64,000 nucleotides of DNA from JABGQS01 sp963674545 (GTDB taxonomy: Bacteria > Bacillota > Clostridia > Christensenellales > SZUA-584), in assembly GCA_963674545.2 (NCBI GenBank), contig CAXXFB010000001.1, forward strand, positions 930,001-994,000, given 5' to 3'. The first letter of the stretch is position 1, and every line of letters begins with the position of its first letter. The notes under the pieces are model-generated. The model saw only the letters and a program-made list of their open reading frames with translations, was not told the origin of the DNA and ran no database searches. Shown here piece after piece: positions 62,921 to 64,000 of the stretch. Made by a program: the position numbers and the translations under genes.

Positions 62921-62977
62921 AATGATACCTCGCTTCAATCAGTCCACAAAACATATAACTATCTTTTACTTTCTTTT

Positions 62978-64000
62978 TCAGCTGACGCCCCTCATATTGT
63001 CCAGTACAAACTGCACAAATATTCCGCTGCCTATTTTCAAAGCATCTTCATCGATTTTAAACTCACTTGTGTGAAGCGCATTGACAGCACCTTTTTCTTC
63101 ACTCCTAACACCAAGCCAGTATAGTGCACCAGGTTTTTTGGAAATAAAGAAACTAAAATCTTCACAGGCCAAAGAAGGTTTTAGGTCAATGATATTATCT
63201 TTCCCGACCACTTTTCCAGCTGAAGCTTTCAGCAGATTCGTCACATCTATATCATTGTCTACTATAAGGCAGGTTATCTCTTGCTCCGATTTAAAACTCC
63301 CGCCAACTTCTTCTGCTGCATTCTTCCCCATCTGCTCCATGCGTTTAATCATATACTCGTCCAGTTCCATGTCGTATGCCGTAATAACTCCTTCTATCTC
63401 TGCATAATCGGCAACTATACCAAAGCTCTGCCCTGCCCTTATTGCCCCCACACCACATATGTAATTTGCAAACGGGTCTATTTCGGTCGCCAGCATCTGC
63501 TGGATGCCATTATAGGTTTTTACAGCCATAGCAGCCGCATCCTTGCCTGCCTGCGGCAATGTAATGTGTGCAGCTTCGCCGTAGAACTTTAGCATGAACG
63601 GATGGCATGCAGCCAGATTCGGACCCTGGCATATGCCCATCGAACCAGTTTTAAGATCCGGGCTGACGTGCTGTGCAATAATAATGTCTATATCATCCAT
63701 AACGCCATCAGCGACCATGTGTCGTGCCCCCGTATCCGGGCCTTCCTCGCCGCATTGGAATATCAGTTTTACACTGCAGGCAAGCTGATCTTTCATTCCG
63801 TTAAGCGCTTTTGCAGCGCCAAGAAGCATCGCCATATGGGCATCATGCCCGCAGGCATGCATCTGTCCGTCCATCGTTGACTTGTATGGAATATCATTCG
63901 TCTCCTGGACAGGGATGGCATCCGTATCCGCTCTTAACCCGACGGTATACCCTGTCAGATCGGGGTTTATCGTTGCAACTATGCTGCTTTTACCATAATC
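62978..64000 (-). CDS. M20-family amidohydrolase (IAA-amino-acid hydrolase type), N-terminus cut by window edge
   Basis: An open frame from base 64000 to the stop at 62978 (340 codons visible, N-terminus missing). Metal and catalytic blocks of the M20D group are clear: GLRADTDAIPVQE and MHACGHDAHMAMLLGAA, then QCGEEGPDTGARHMV with the catalytic Glu pair, and a late ACEDFSFFISKKPGALYWLG. The family hydrolyses N-acyl amino acids or amide conjugates in the cytoplasm. The first ATG inside the window (63874) is internal, because conserved residues precede it. Confidence 0.9.
   Translation of the reverse strand, partial: DYGKSSIVATINPDLTGYTVGLRADTDAIPVQETNDIPYKSTMDGQMHACGHDAHMAMLLGAAKALNGMKDQLACSVKLIFQCGEEGPDTGARHMVADGVMDDIDIIIAQHVSPDLKTGSMGICQGPNLAACHPFMLKFYGEAAHITLPQAGKDAAAMAVKTYNGIQQMLATEIDPFANYICGVGAIRAGQSFGIVADYAEIEGVITAYDMELDEYMIKRMEQMGKNAAEEVGGSFKSEQEITCLIVDNDIDVTNLLKASAGKVVGKDNIIDLKPSLACEDFSFFISKKPGALYWLGVRSEEKGAVNALHTSEFKIDEDALKIGSGIFVQFVLDNMRGVS

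Overview
The window looks like a chromosomal segment of a low-to-moderate G+C Gram-positive bacterium of the Clostridia type. The signs are strong AGGAGG-like ribosome binding sites, TTGACA/TATAAT promoters, lipoprotein sugar-binding proteins, YesM/YesN two-component regulators, SipW/TasA-type secretion, a GEMM-I (cyclic di-GMP) riboswitch, and MttB- and UroD-type methyltransferase homologues. I cannot name the species. No rRNA, tRNA, CRISPR array or intact insertion sequence was seen.

Cluster 1 (1-12675). A divergent LacI-type regulator (11659) faces a ten-gene minus-strand operon: sugar aminotransferase, Gfo/Idh/MocA dehydrogenase, MttB-like methyltransferase, fucose-isomerase-like protein, a PotD/A/B/C-type ABC importer, a xylose-isomerase-like TIM barrel and a DUF4432 aldose-epimerase-like protein that runs off the left edge. 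Both divergent promoters are consensus and each carries a related 20-bp palindromic operator just downstream of its -10 box.

Resistance cassette (13277-17056). A TetR regulator with its own operator precedes a rifampin phosphotransferase (RPH) homologue. The pair lies between two 43-bp direct repeats that resemble a tRNA 3' end, which suggests acquisition by site-specific integration.

Matrix locus (17151-20788). Three TasA/camelysin-like secreted proteins and a SipW-type signal peptidase with an 18-bp/hexapeptide repeat tail lie downstream of a GEMM-I riboswitch with its own promoter and terminator. This suggests c-di-GMP control of a biofilm-matrix-like operon.

Cluster 2 (20934-35498). This parallels cluster 1. 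A LacI-type gene, frameshifted in a G run, faces a minus-strand operon: aminotransferase, hydroxypyruvate-isomerase-like TIM barrel, Gfo/Idh, xylose-isomerase-like protein, SGNH hydrolase, RbsB/A/C-type importer, PIG-L deacetylase, two UroD-like proteins and a mutarotase-like protein, ending at a strong terminator. Its dehydrogenase and isomerase are about 97-99% identical to those of cluster 1, while the other shared components have diverged strongly. I infer that both clusters take up and break down related modified sugars or aminocyclitols (amino-, N-acetyl- or methyl-substituted). The substrate is not known.

Cluster 3 (35698-50582). YesM/YesN precede two tandem sets of ribose-type ABC importer genes, another DUF4432 protein and two zinc-dependent dehydrogenases flanking a cyclase-family protein, which looks like polyol or sugar uptake and oxidation.

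Right part (50830-64000). A plus-strand run encodes a flavin-reductase-like protein, a HAD phosphatase, two alpha/beta hydrolases and a Rieske oxygenase. It is followed on the minus strand by an 1841-residue Ig/cadherin-like repeat surface protein, a second fucose-isomerase-like protein and an M20 amidohydrolase cut by the window edge.
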